The notes beneath the pieces were generated by a model. It had not been told where the DNA came from. It made no database searches and was given only the letters and a program-made list of their open reading frames with translations. The position numbers and the translations under genes are program-made. A stretch of DNA of 64,000 nucleotides from Woodsholea maritima DSM 17123 (lineage in GTDB: Bacteria; Pseudomonadota; Alphaproteobacteria; Caulobacterales; Maricaulaceae). The stretch is from positions 114,183 through 178,182 of the forward strand of contig NZ_KB908057.1 of assembly GCF_000382325.1 (NCBI RefSeq), in the 5' to 3' direction. Of the stretch, positions 54,039 through 63,600 are shown piece after piece. The stretch's first letter is position 1; the number at the start of each line of letters is the position of its first letter.

Positions 54039-57000
54039 CTAGGCGCGCTTGGGAATATCCTTGGCGCTAGGACTATCCGTCATCGGAACAATATGACGGA
54101 TTAGAGTGTGATAACGCGCCCAATCGCTTAAAATGGCCTGGCCATGGCGCGATCCGGTGGCCGCGACATGGGCTTCGATCAAGGCTTTGCAGCGCGCTTC
54201 GGCCTCACCGGAGAGGGCCAGCAAGGTCACGCTTTCACGGTTGAGCCGGATATCCAGGCGCTCATCATCATCGAGCACAAAGGCCTCACCCCCGGTCATC
54301 CCGGCGGCGAAATTATCCCCGACCTTACCCAGAATCACGGCGGTGCCGCCGGTCATATATTCACAGCCATTGGCACCGCAGCCCTCGACCACGACATCCG
54401 CGCCGGAGTTTCTGACCGCAAAGCGTTGACCAGCACCGCCCGCGGCAAATAGCTGGCCCGAGGTCGCCCCATAAAGCACGGTATTACCGATGATCACATC
54501 GCCCGGTCCATCTTGGTGTGAGCCGCCAAAGGGCCGAATGGTGATCACCGCCCCGGAGAGGCCCTTACCCACATAATCATTGGCATCGCCTTCCAGATCC
54601 AGGCGCAGGCCCTTGGCGGCAAAGGCGCCCAGCGATTGCCCGGCGGAGCCTTTCAGGCGCAGGGTCAATTGCCCATCGGGCAGACCCTGTGGGCCATATT
54701 TGCGCACAATGGCGGAGGAAACGCGGGTGCCCACGGTACGCTCGGTGTTTTGAATATCAAATACCAGCTCCATCTTTTCACCGCGTGAGAAGACCGGCGC
54801 GGCATGCTGTAAGATCAGCTCATCCAGTGATGGCGCGACGGGGTTGCGCTGGACCCGGGTGGAGCGCGGTGGGCGCGCATGCGGATCCACCCGGACCAGA
54901 AGGGCATTGAGGTCCAAATCATCCAAATGATCGGCCCCGCGAGAGACCTGATCCAACAGATCAGAACGCCCAATGATGTCTTCCAGGCTTTTAGCGCCCA
55001 GGCGGGCCAGATGCTCACGCGTATCACGGGCAATAAACGTCATCAGATTGACGACGTGATCGGCGAGGCCGCGGAATTTCTCGCGCAGCGCTTCGTCTTG
55101 TGTACATACGCCCACGGGGCAGGTGTTGGAATGACATTGGCGCACCATCAAACAGCCCAAAGCGATCAGCGAAGTGGTGCCGATACCGAACTCTTCTGCG
55201 CCCAGCATGGCGGCCATAATCACATCGCGGCCCGTGCGGATGCCGCCATCGGCGCGCAAGGTGATGCGTTCGCGCAAACCATTCAGGCTCAATACCTGAT
55301 GGACTTCGGAGAGGCCCAATTCCAGCGGTGAGCCCGCAAACTTCAAAGAGGTCTGCGCGCTTGCCCCCGTGCCCCCGACATTGCCGGAGATCAAAATGAC
55401 ATCGGCATCGGCCTTGGCAACGCCTGCGGCGACCGCGCCGACACCGGCCGAAGCGACCAGCTTTACACAGACGCGTGCATCGGGATTGATCTGTTTCAAG
55501 TCATAAATGAGCTGCGCCAGATCTTCGATCGAGTAAATATCATGGTGCGGCGGAGGCGAGATCAGGGTCCGGCCCGGCGTCGCCAGACGCATACGCGCGA
55601 TAAATTCGGTGACTTTAAAGCCGGGCAATTGCCCGCCTTCACCGGGTTTTGCCCCTTGTGCGACCTTGATCTCGATCTCACGGCATTGGTTGAGATATTC
55701 TGCCGTCACACCAAAGCGGCCCGAGGCCACCTGCTTGATGGCCGAATTCATATTATCGCCATTGGGTTGGGGGTTATACCGGCTGGGGTCTTCTCCGCCT
55801 TCGCCCGAGACCGATTTCGCCCCGATGCGGTTCATGGCGACGTTGAGCGCGCCATGGGCCTCAGGCGAGAGCGCGCCCAGCGACATGCCGGGCGTGACAA
55901 AGCGCTGGCGGATATCATTGACGCTTTCACAATGGGCAATATCCAGCGCCGGGCCCAGCGGGCGGGCCGCTAGCAAATCACGCAGCTGAATGGGCTCGCG
56001 GCTTTCCTGCACGTCGACATAGTGACGGAAGGCGTCATAGCGGTCTTCACGCACCGCGCGCTGCAGATGGGTGATGCCTTCGGCTTCAAAGGCATGGCGC
56101 TCGCCGCTGGCGCGCTGGCGATAAAACCCCCCGATGGGAAGGCGCACAGGCGCTCCGCTATCATGACCTTGCCAGGCCCAGTGATGTAGCTCGGCCAGCT
56201 TGATTTCAATCCCGGCCAGTCCAATACCTGAAATGCGACTGGTCACGCCGCCCAAATAGGTCGCCGCCAAGGCGCGCGACAGGCCCAACACTTCGAAATT
56301 ACACCCGCCGCGATAGGAGGAGACGACGGAAATGCCCATTTTAGACATGATTTTTAAAAGGCCCGCTTCTAAGGCCCGTTTGATATTGAGCGATTTCTGC
56401 TCGCGGCTAAGCCCGCTGGCACTCTCGCGCCCGCATCCGGTTTCAAAGGCCAGATAGGGATTGACCGTGGTGGCCCCTAGTCCCACCAGAACCGCCAGCG
56501 CATGGGCATCATGGACATCGCCTGCGCGTACATTGAGGGAGCAATAGGTGCGAAGGCCTTCCTGGGTGAGGTGCGTGTGAACCGCGCCCACGACCAGCGC
56601 CATGGGTAGCGCACAGTGCTCTGGCCCCTGGGCCATATCGCTGATCAACAGATGCGAGGCCCCATCGCGAATGGCACTGGCGGCTTCACGTTTGATCCGC
56701 TCTAGCCCGTCTTTCAAGGCCTCGCCATCGCCTTCAATGGCTTCGGCGGGAAAAGTGGCATCCAATTCGGCAATATTATCGCCCAGAAAAGCTTTCAGCC
56801 GATCGACCATGCCATTAGTTAAAACCGGACTATCAAGCACATAGACATCGGTCTGGGTTTCGTCTTGCGCCAGAATATTACCCAGATTTTTGAACCGGGT
56901 TTTCAGGCTCATCACCCGGCCTTCACGCAAGGGATCAATCGGGGGATTGGTGACTTGCGAGAAATTCTGGCGGAAATAATGATAAAGCGGGCGGTGGCGC

Positions 57001-58553
57001 GTCGAAAGAACAGCCAGTGGGCTATCATCGCCCATGGAGCCGATGGCTTCTTTACCGGTTTCGGCCATCGGGGCCAGGATCAGCTCCAAATCTTCCAGCG
57101 ATAATCCAGCGGCGGCCTGACGGCGCTCCAGGGCTTCGCGCTCCCACAACGCATCTTCTGGACCTTTGCCGATCTCGGCCTCAATATCGCGGACATTTTT
57201 TAGCCAGCTTTGGTATGGGTGCTCATCGGCCAGCTTATCCAAAATCTCATGGGGGGCGTAGAACCGGCCCTCATCCAGATCAATCGCCAGCATACGTCCA
57301 GGCATCAGCGCGCCGCGCTCGCGCACCCGCGCTTCATCCAGCGGCGTCATCCCGGTCTCAGATCCCACCGCCAACAAGCCATCTTGGGTAAGGGCGAAGC
57401 GCAAGGGGCGTAGGCCCGAACGATCCAGACCCGCAATCGCCCAACGCCCATCATAGGCGGCAATGGCTGCCGGGCCGTCCCAGGGTTCCATCACTGAGTT
57501 GCAATATTCATAGAGCGCGCGCCATTTGGCGGGCATGGCCTTGGTGCGTTTCGACCAAGCCTCGGGGATGAGGAGGGTTTTGGCCATGGGCGCTGAGCGC
57601 CCGGCATGAACCAGAATTTCAAAGACCTGATCGAGCGCGGCGGAGTCTGACGATCCCGGCTGGATGACGGGGCAGACTTCTTGCTCAGCCCCGCGAAAGG
57701 CCTCGGATGCCATGCGGATCTCATGGCTTTTCATCCAGTTGACATTGCCTTTAAGGGTGTTGATCTCGCCATTATGGGCCAGCATGCGAAAGGGCTGGGC
57801 CAGCTTCCATTCGGGGAAGGTGTTCGTGGAATAGCGCTGGTGATAGATCGCAAAGCGCGACACGAAGCGCGGATCGGTCAGATCGGGATAAAAGACGTCA
57901 ATATCTTCGGCCAGGAACATGCCTTTATAGATCACGTCCTGGGCGGAAAGCGAGGAGAGGTAAAAGCCCGACAAAGTCTGGCGGCGGGCCTGGCTTTCGA
58001 TCCGGCGGCGCACCAGATAGAGCGTGCGTGAGACCTCTTCGCTGGTGCGGTTTTTGGGATCCTGGAACAGGATTTGTTCAATGGCGGGCCGGGTCGCGGC
58101 GGCCTTCTGGCCCAGACAGGCGGGGTTGACGGGCACTTGGCGCCAGCCCATCAGGCGGAAGCCTGCGGCCAGAATTTCAGTCTCCACCAGGGTGCGGCCC
58201 TTATCCTGCGCCGCAAAATCCGTGCGCGGCAGGAAGACCATGCCCACACCAATCGGGCTTTTGCCTGGCGTATGGCCGTTTTTGATAATTTGATCTTTGA
58301 AGAAATCTTGCGCGATATCAACGCGCACCCCGGCCCCATCGCCGGTCTTGCCATCGGCATCTACCGCACCGCGGTGCCAGACGGCTTTCAGGGATTTCAG
58401 CGCCAGCTCGACAATTTCGCGCCGGGGCTGACCATCAATGGCGCAGATCAATCCAACGCCGCAGGATGCATGCTCTTCTTCAGGTTTATAGGCGTGGGCC
58501 TCGATCAGGCGTTGGCGTTGGGCCAGATAGGTTTCAGGGGTCCAATGGGTCAT
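54039..58553 (-). CDS. gltB: glutamate synthase (NADPH) large subunit
   Basis: 1,504 residues, the normal size. It transfers the glutamine amide to 2-oxoglutarate. The N-terminal amidotransferase begins at Cys31 (EEEHASCGVGLICAIDG), so about 30 residues form a removed propeptide. It has FHQRYSTNTFPEW-like YHQRYSTNTFPEWKLAQPFR, then the FMN/3Fe-4S synthase domain with QCHSNTCPVGVCTQDEALRE and GNVGGTGASAQTSLKFAG. The C-terminal GXGXG helix follows (GKVGDNFAAGMTGGEAFVLD). Its start overlaps the end of gltD by 4 bases. Confidence 0.98.
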   Translation of the reverse strand: MTHWTPETYLAQRQRLIEAHAYKPEEEHASCGVGLICAIDGQPRREIVELALKSLKAVWHRGAVDADGKTGDGAGVRVDIAQDFFKDQIIKNGHTPGKSPIGVGMVFLPRTDFAAQDKGRTLVETEILAAGFRLMGWRQVPVNPACLGQKAAATRPAIEQILFQDPKNRTSEEVSRTLYLVRRRIESQARRQTLSGFYLSSLSAQDVIYKGMFLAEDIDVFYPDLTDPRFVSRFAIYHQRYSTNTFPEWKLAQPFRMLAHNGEINTLKGNVNWMKSHEIRMASEAFRGAEQEVCPVIQPGSSDSAALDQVFEILVHAGRSAPMAKTLLIPEAWSKRTKAMPAKWRALYEYCNSVMEPWDGPAAIAAYDGRWAIAGLDRSGLRPLRFALTQDGLLAVGSETGMTPLDEARVRERGALMPGRMLAIDLDEGRFYAPHEILDKLADEHPYQSWLKNVRDIEAEIGKGPEDALWEREALERRQAAAGLSLEDLELILAPMAETGKEAIGSMGDDSPLAVLSTRHRPLYHYFRQNFSQVTNPPIDPLREGRVMSLKTRFKNLGNILAQDETQTDVYVLDSPVLTNGMVDRLKAFLGDNIAELDATFPAEAIEGDGEALKDGLERIKREAASAIRDGASHLLISDMAQGPEHCALPMALVVGAVHTHLTQEGLRTYCSLNVRAGDVHDAHALAVLVGLGATTVNPYLAFETGCGRESASGLSREQKSLNIKRALEAGLLKIMSKMGISVVSSYRGGCNFEVLGLSRALAATYLGGVTSRISGIGLAGIEIKLAELHHWAWQGHDSGAPVRLPIGGFYRQRASGERHAFEAEGITHLQRAVREDRYDAFRHYVDVQESREPIQLRDLLAARPLGPALDIAHCESVNDIRQRFVTPGMSLGALSPEAHGALNVAMNRIGAKSVSGEGGEDPSRYNPQPNGDNMNSAIKQVASGRFGVTAEYLNQCREIEIKVAQGAKPGEGGQLPGFKVTEFIARMRLATPGRTLISPPPHHDIYSIEDLAQLIYDLKQINPDARVCVKLVASAGVGAVAAGVAKADADVILISGNVGGTGASAQTSLKFAGSPLELGLSEVHQVLSLNGLRERITLRADGGIRTGRDVIMAAMLGAEEFGIGTTSLIALGCLMVRQCHSNTCPVGVCTQDEALREKFRGLADHVVNLMTFIARDTREHLARLGAKSLEDIIGRSDLLDQVSRGADHLDDLDLNALLVRVDPHARPPRSTRVQRNPVAPSLDELILQHAAPVFSRGEKMELVFDIQNTERTVGTRVSSAIVRKYGPQGLPDGQLTLRLKGSAGQSLGAFAAKGLRLDLEGDANDYVGKGLSGAVITIRPFGGSHQDGPGDVIIGNTVLYGATSGQLFAAGGAGQRFAVRNSGADVVVEGCGANGCEYMTGGTAVILGKVGDNFAAGMTGGEAFVLDDDERLDIRLNRESVTLLALSGEAEARCKALIEAHVAATGSRHGQAILSDWARYHTLIRHIVPMTDSPSAKDIPKRA

Positions 58554-60001
58554 GCCTCTACCCCTTCTAATTGGGTCGATTGCTGGGCTTTATGAGATTG
58601 ATCAATCAGATAATTGTGAATGGCTTTGGCGGCTTCTTGGCCATCGCGAATGGCCCACACCACCAAGGATGCGCCGCGCACAATGTCACCGGCACCAAAG
58701 ACGCCGTCCATGGCGGTTGCGCCGGTGAAAGGATCCGCCTTCAGCGTGCCCCATTTGGAGACGGGCAGGGTGGGGGCCTGGAACTGATCCACCAGATCCT
58801 CGGCCTCAAAGCCTAAAGCGGCGATGACCATATCGGCCTGAACATCAAAGGTTTGACCGTCGATGGCTTCAGGGCGTCGGCGCCCTTGCGGATCGGGTAG
58901 GCCCAAACGCATGCGCTGGGCACGCACGCCCGTGGCGTGCTGGGCATCGCCCAAAATCGCGGCCGGTGCGGCCAGCCATTCAAAAACGGCCCCTTCTTCT
59001 TCGGCATGGGCGACTTCACGCGCGGAGCCCGGCATGTTGGCGCGATCGCGGCGGTAAAGACAGGTCACAGCCTTCGCCCCTTGGCGCAGGGCCGTGCGCA
59101 CGCAATCCATGGCCGTATCCCCGCCGCCAATGACGACAACGCGCTTTCCGGCGGCATTGAGATGACCCGTGTCGAAGGCTTCAACCTCATCGCCCAAGCC
59201 TAAGCGGTTGGAGGTGGTGAGGTAATCCAGCGCCGCAATCAGGCCTTGCCCACCCGAACCCGGACAGGTCAGCTGGCGCGCTTTATAGGTGCCGGTGGCG
59301 ATCAGCACCGCATCATGCTTGGCGCGTAGCCCAGCCAGATTGGCATCCTTGCCGACTTCAAAATTCAAGCGGAACTCAACCCCGCCCTGTTTCAAACGCT
59401 CCACCCGGCGGGTGACGACATGCTTATCCAGTTTGAAATTGGGAATGCCATAGATGAGAAGCCCGCCAGCGCGGTCCTCGCGTTCGTAAACGACGATTTT
59501 ATGCCCGCGTTCGCGCAGGCGCTCGGCCGCGGCAAGGCCTGCCGGGCCAGAGCCGATAATGCCGACCGAAAGCCCCGTTTCTGGGGCGGCGTCCAAGGGC
59601 TTCACCCACCCCTGATCCCAGGCCGTTTCGGCAATAAAAGTCTCCACCGACCCAATTGTGACCGCGCCATGGCCCGATTGTTCGATGACGCAAGCGCCCT
59701 CGCACAGGCGGTCCTGGGGGCAGATCCGACCGCACACTTCGGGTAGGGTCGAGGTAGCGGTGGAGACCTGATAAGCTTCCTCCATCCGGCCTTCAGCGGC
59801 CAGCAGCAGCCAGTCGGGTATGTTATTCTTCAACGGGCAACCAGATTGACAAAAAGGGATGCCGCATTGCGAACAGCGTGAAGCCTGCATCTCACCAGCT
59901 TGTGTGGTGAAGCGCTCATAAATCTCTAAAAAGTCCTTCGCGCGGTCCTCGGCGGTGCGTTTACGCGGATAGGCCTGGTCTTGCTCGGTAAATGTGAGCA
60001 T
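58550..60001 (-). CDS. gltD: glutamate synthase (NADPH) small subunit
   Basis: 483 residues. It delivers electrons from NADPH through FAD and Fe-S clusters to GltB. N-terminal cysteine clusters are CSQCGIPFCQSGCPLKNNIP and CGRICPQDRLCEGACV. The FAD-binding motif is GIIGSGPAGLAAAERL and the NADPH-binding motif is VVIGGGDTAMDC. It is first in the gltD-gltB operon with GGGAGACGGGT before the ATG. A long 646-base intergenic region upstream should hold its promoter. Confidence 0.97.
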   Translation of the reverse strand: MLTFTEQDQAYPRKRTAEDRAKDFLEIYERFTTQAGEMQASRCSQCGIPFCQSGCPLKNNIPDWLLLAAEGRMEEAYQVSTATSTLPEVCGRICPQDRLCEGACVIEQSGHGAVTIGSVETFIAETAWDQGWVKPLDAAPETGLSVGIIGSGPAGLAAAERLRERGHKIVVYEREDRAGGLLIYGIPNFKLDKHVVTRRVERLKQGGVEFRLNFEVGKDANLAGLRAKHDAVLIATGTYKARQLTCPGSGGQGLIAALDYLTTSNRLGLGDEVEAFDTGHLNAAGKRVVVIGGGDTAMDCVRTALRQGAKAVTCLYRRDRANMPGSAREVAHAEEEGAVFEWLAAPAAILGDAQHATGVRAQRMRLGLPDPQGRRRPEAIDGQTFDVQADMVIAALGFEAEDLVDQFQAPTLPVSKWGTLKADPFTGATAMDGVFGAGDIVRGASLVVWAIRDGQEAAKAIHNYLIDQSHKAQQSTQLEGVEA

Positions 60002-60647
60002 ACCCGTCTCCCTTATGTGCGGGCCTGACGCTTAATATATGGGCCAGACCCTCCCCTGCTGCGCTTATTATCTGTCGTCTTCGCGACTATGGATGCGCAT
60101 CATTTTGCATTGCAGCATGAGAAAAAACGCCTTGGCAAGCAGATTCTAGGGCCGGTGTCTTTTGGGCCTGGCGGCGTAAACAGGATCGGGTGTCGGGTCA
60201 AATGTGTTCGTGAGTTTCTCTTAAATCTATATAAAAACTAGGCTTTCACCGGTTTAAATGGGCTGTCTCTAATCTGTCTGAAGGCCGTTATCGGGTGCAG
60301 AGCGGAGTTTTGCCTTGCCTAAAACTTGGGCGCGCCTGCCCGTCTGTCGAGAGTGGGCGTGGGGATGATGTCTTTATTGTCGCAACCTAAAGTAAAGATG
60401 GCGGTTGAGCCTTCTTTATATTTCGTCAATTCATGCAATGTCAATACTTTAAGTTGTTTGTCTTGAGTTTTTAACAATCAGAGAGGTGAGTTCTCACCTC
60501 TATTTACTTTCATTTTACCATACGTGCTGCACAACAGGGGTAATTGCGCGTGGTTTGTACCAATCGGATGAAGTGATTTACGCTTTGATCAGGTCAAACC
60601 CGCATCATCAGGTCGACACTTAATCTCGCGGGGCGAATGGGGACACA
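60002..60647. other. long divergent intergenic region, gltD promoter and surface-protein promoter
   Basis: 646 bases with no convincing gene. It is clearly more AT-rich than its surroundings around 60220-60560 and must contain outward promoters for gltD and the Ig-like repeat protein. A strong palindrome with a T-rich tail lies at 60482-60501 and is listed separately. I cannot assign promoter hexamers with confidence. Confidence 0.5.
60482..60501 (+). terminator. orphan terminator-like palindrome
   Basis: AGAGGTGAG (60482-60490) pairs perfectly with CTCACCTCT (60493-60501), followed by ATTTACTTTCATTTT. It is shaped like an intrinsic terminator on the plus strand, but no recognised gene ends upstream of it. 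It could end a small RNA or act as an operator. Confidence 0.5.
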
Positions 60648-63600
60648 ATGGCAGTTTTAAATCGGATATGGACCAAGTTGGGTTTGGGTGTGAGCTTGGC
60701 CGCAACCCTCACCGCGACCAGTTTCGCCGCAGATTCGCTTGTCTACCTTCATGACAGTTCTCCTAGCGATACTCACCGCTTTGAAAGTGGTGTTTATTAT
60801 ACCGAAGACGGTGTTCAGGTCACTGCGTCCCCAACATTGGTTTTGACGGAGACCAACTCTGAGAATGTTTACTATGATGGTAGTGGGTCAAGTATTGGTG
60901 ATTACGTAACTACCTCTGGCACCCTGATTATTACATCCCCTACCGGGTATAATTTGGCGAATGTTAGGTTGCGGCTGTTATATGGTTTAGCGGCCTCACA
61001 AAGTTCAAGCTATGGAAACCTCAATACGTCCGAAGTACAGTGTGTGTATACACTTTCAGGTCAAACTATAGATACTCGCAATGATAGTTATGTGGGGTCT
61101 TGGGGGCGGTTCGGTGATACGGTCGGGGGGCAATATAACCGTATTGAATGCAGTGGTGTGTCAAATGTCGATAAAATGATTATCTACCACATGACATATT
61201 ATTTGATTGCAGACACCACCCCGCCAACGGTCACTTCAATTGTCCGCTCATCGCCTACAGCCCAGACGACGAATAGTGATAGCCTGTCATGGGCCGTGAC
61301 CTTCAGTGAAAGTGTGACCAATGTCAGCACGGATGGGTCTGACTTCACGGTAAGCGGGCCGACGGGGGTCAGCCTGGCGGTGAGCGGCTCAGGGGCCAGC
61401 TATACCGTTACGGCGACAGGCAGTAATCTGGCGAGTTATGAGGGCACGGTGTCTTTAGCGCTCGCCTCTGGTCAAGACATTCAGGATGCGGCCAGTAACG
61501 CTCTCACCAATACCACGCCAACCGGTACGGTTGAGACCTACACGCTGGATAACACCGCCCCGACGGTGACTTCAGTTGGCGTGCCATCGAATGCGACCTA
61601 TAGTTCCGGGCAAAATTTGGATTTCACGGTCAATTTCAGCGAAAACATCACGGTCAATACGGCAGGGGGTACGCCCCAAATTGCTCTCACCATTGGTTCA
61701 ACGACGCGTCAAGCGAGTTATCAGTCCGGTTCTGGGACCAGCGCTTTAACTTTCCGCTACACCGTTCAAGCGGGCGATGAAGATACCGACGGGATCGCCG
61801 TGGGAACATTAGCGGCCAATGGCGGCACTTTACGCGACGCGGGCGGGAATGATGCCAATCTTACGCTCAACAGTGTTGGGGCGACGACAGCGGTTTTAGT
61901 CGATGCGGTCGCGCCGACGGTTACAAGTCTCGATGTACCCTCAAATGGGACTTATGGTACCGGCCAAAACCTTGATTTCACGGTCAATTTTAGCGAAAAT
62001 ATCACGGTCGATACCAGTGGGGGTACGCCTAAAATTGCTGTGTACATTGGTTCGAATGTGCGTACCGCCTATTATCAATCCGGCTCTGGGACCAATGCTT
62101 TGCTGTTCCGTTATACGGTTGAGGCCGGTGAAGAGGACAGTGATGGTATTTTTGTGGTAACCGCCGCTACAGGGGATGCCACCATGCGCGACCCAGTGGG
62201 GAATGATGCCAATTTCTCCATCACCAATACCGGCGTTAACTTACTTCCAGGGGTCTTAGTTGATGGGACGAGAGAGACGGTGTCCTCGGTTGGCGTGCCT
62301 GCGAATGGGACCTATATCCAAGGCCAGGATTTAACCTTCACTGTGAATTTCTCCGGGACCATCACCGTCACCGGTACGCCCCAGCTTAATTTGACCATCG
62401 GCTCAGCCAATGTCACGGCGGATTATGTGAGTGGGTCTGGCAGTTCGGCGCTGACCTTTACCTATACCGTTCAGGCCGGAGATACCGATAGCGACGGTAT
62501 CGCGGTGACTTCATTGTCGGCGAATGGCGGCACCTTGCGCGGCGGGAATAATAAAGATGCCACTTTAACCTTGAATAGTGTCGGTGCATTAACGGCAGTC
62601 TTAGTGGACACAACCGCGCCTACCCTTTCGCAAGTGACGGCGGTCCCAACCCAAAGCAATGACAATACTCCTAATTATACCTTCTCAACAAATGACACGG
62701 GTACGCTTTCTGTAGGGGGCTCGTGTGGCACCTCAACATCGACGACGATCTCTTCGACCGGCAACCAGACAATCACACTCACACAAACTGATAACTCTTC
62801 CGCACTCAGCGATGGGACATATGCAGATTGTACCGTGACCGTTACGGATGCGGCGGGCAATGCCTCAACAGCTTTGGCGATTAACAGCTTTAGCGTGGAT
62901 ACGACTGCCCCAACAGTAGCTCTGTCCTCAAGTGCGGGCGCGACAGTTTACGGTCCATTCGACGTCACGGTGACGCTCAGTGAAGCAACTGCAAATCTGA
63001 TAGCGGATGATTTTACAGTCTCTAATGGCAGCGTTACGCTCGCTAATGTCAGCCCCACCGTATACACGCTAAGCGTCACCCCGTCAGGGGGCAGTCCTGT
63101 CACTGTGAACTTAGATGCCGCTACGTTTAGTGATGCTGCGGGGAATGACAACACGGCTGCGCCAACTGGGATTACACGGACCTATGTTGCCGACAGCACG
63201 GCACCAACTCTCACCTCCATTGTGCGCTCCAACCCTACGGTTGAGCTGACCAATTATAACGAGGTTCGCTTTGCGGTGACCTTTAATGAGGCGATGGGCA
63301 CGATCAGTGCCAGTGACTTTACCGTGTCAGGCACCAGCGGCACGGTCAGCGGCGTCACCAATCCTTCGGGCAATGTTTACAATGTGACGGTGTCTGGTGG
63401 TGATCTGGCAAGCTTTAATGGCGTTGTCGGTGTGAGCCTTGCTTCGGGTCACGCGATTACGGATGTGGCCGGTAATGCATTGGTCAACACCACCCCGTCT
63501 GGCAGTGTGGAGACCTTTACGCTGGATAATACCCAAGCGGTTTTCCAGTCTCTGGTGCGTCATACCCCCAATACCGCAACAACCCCGGCGGATACGCTGA

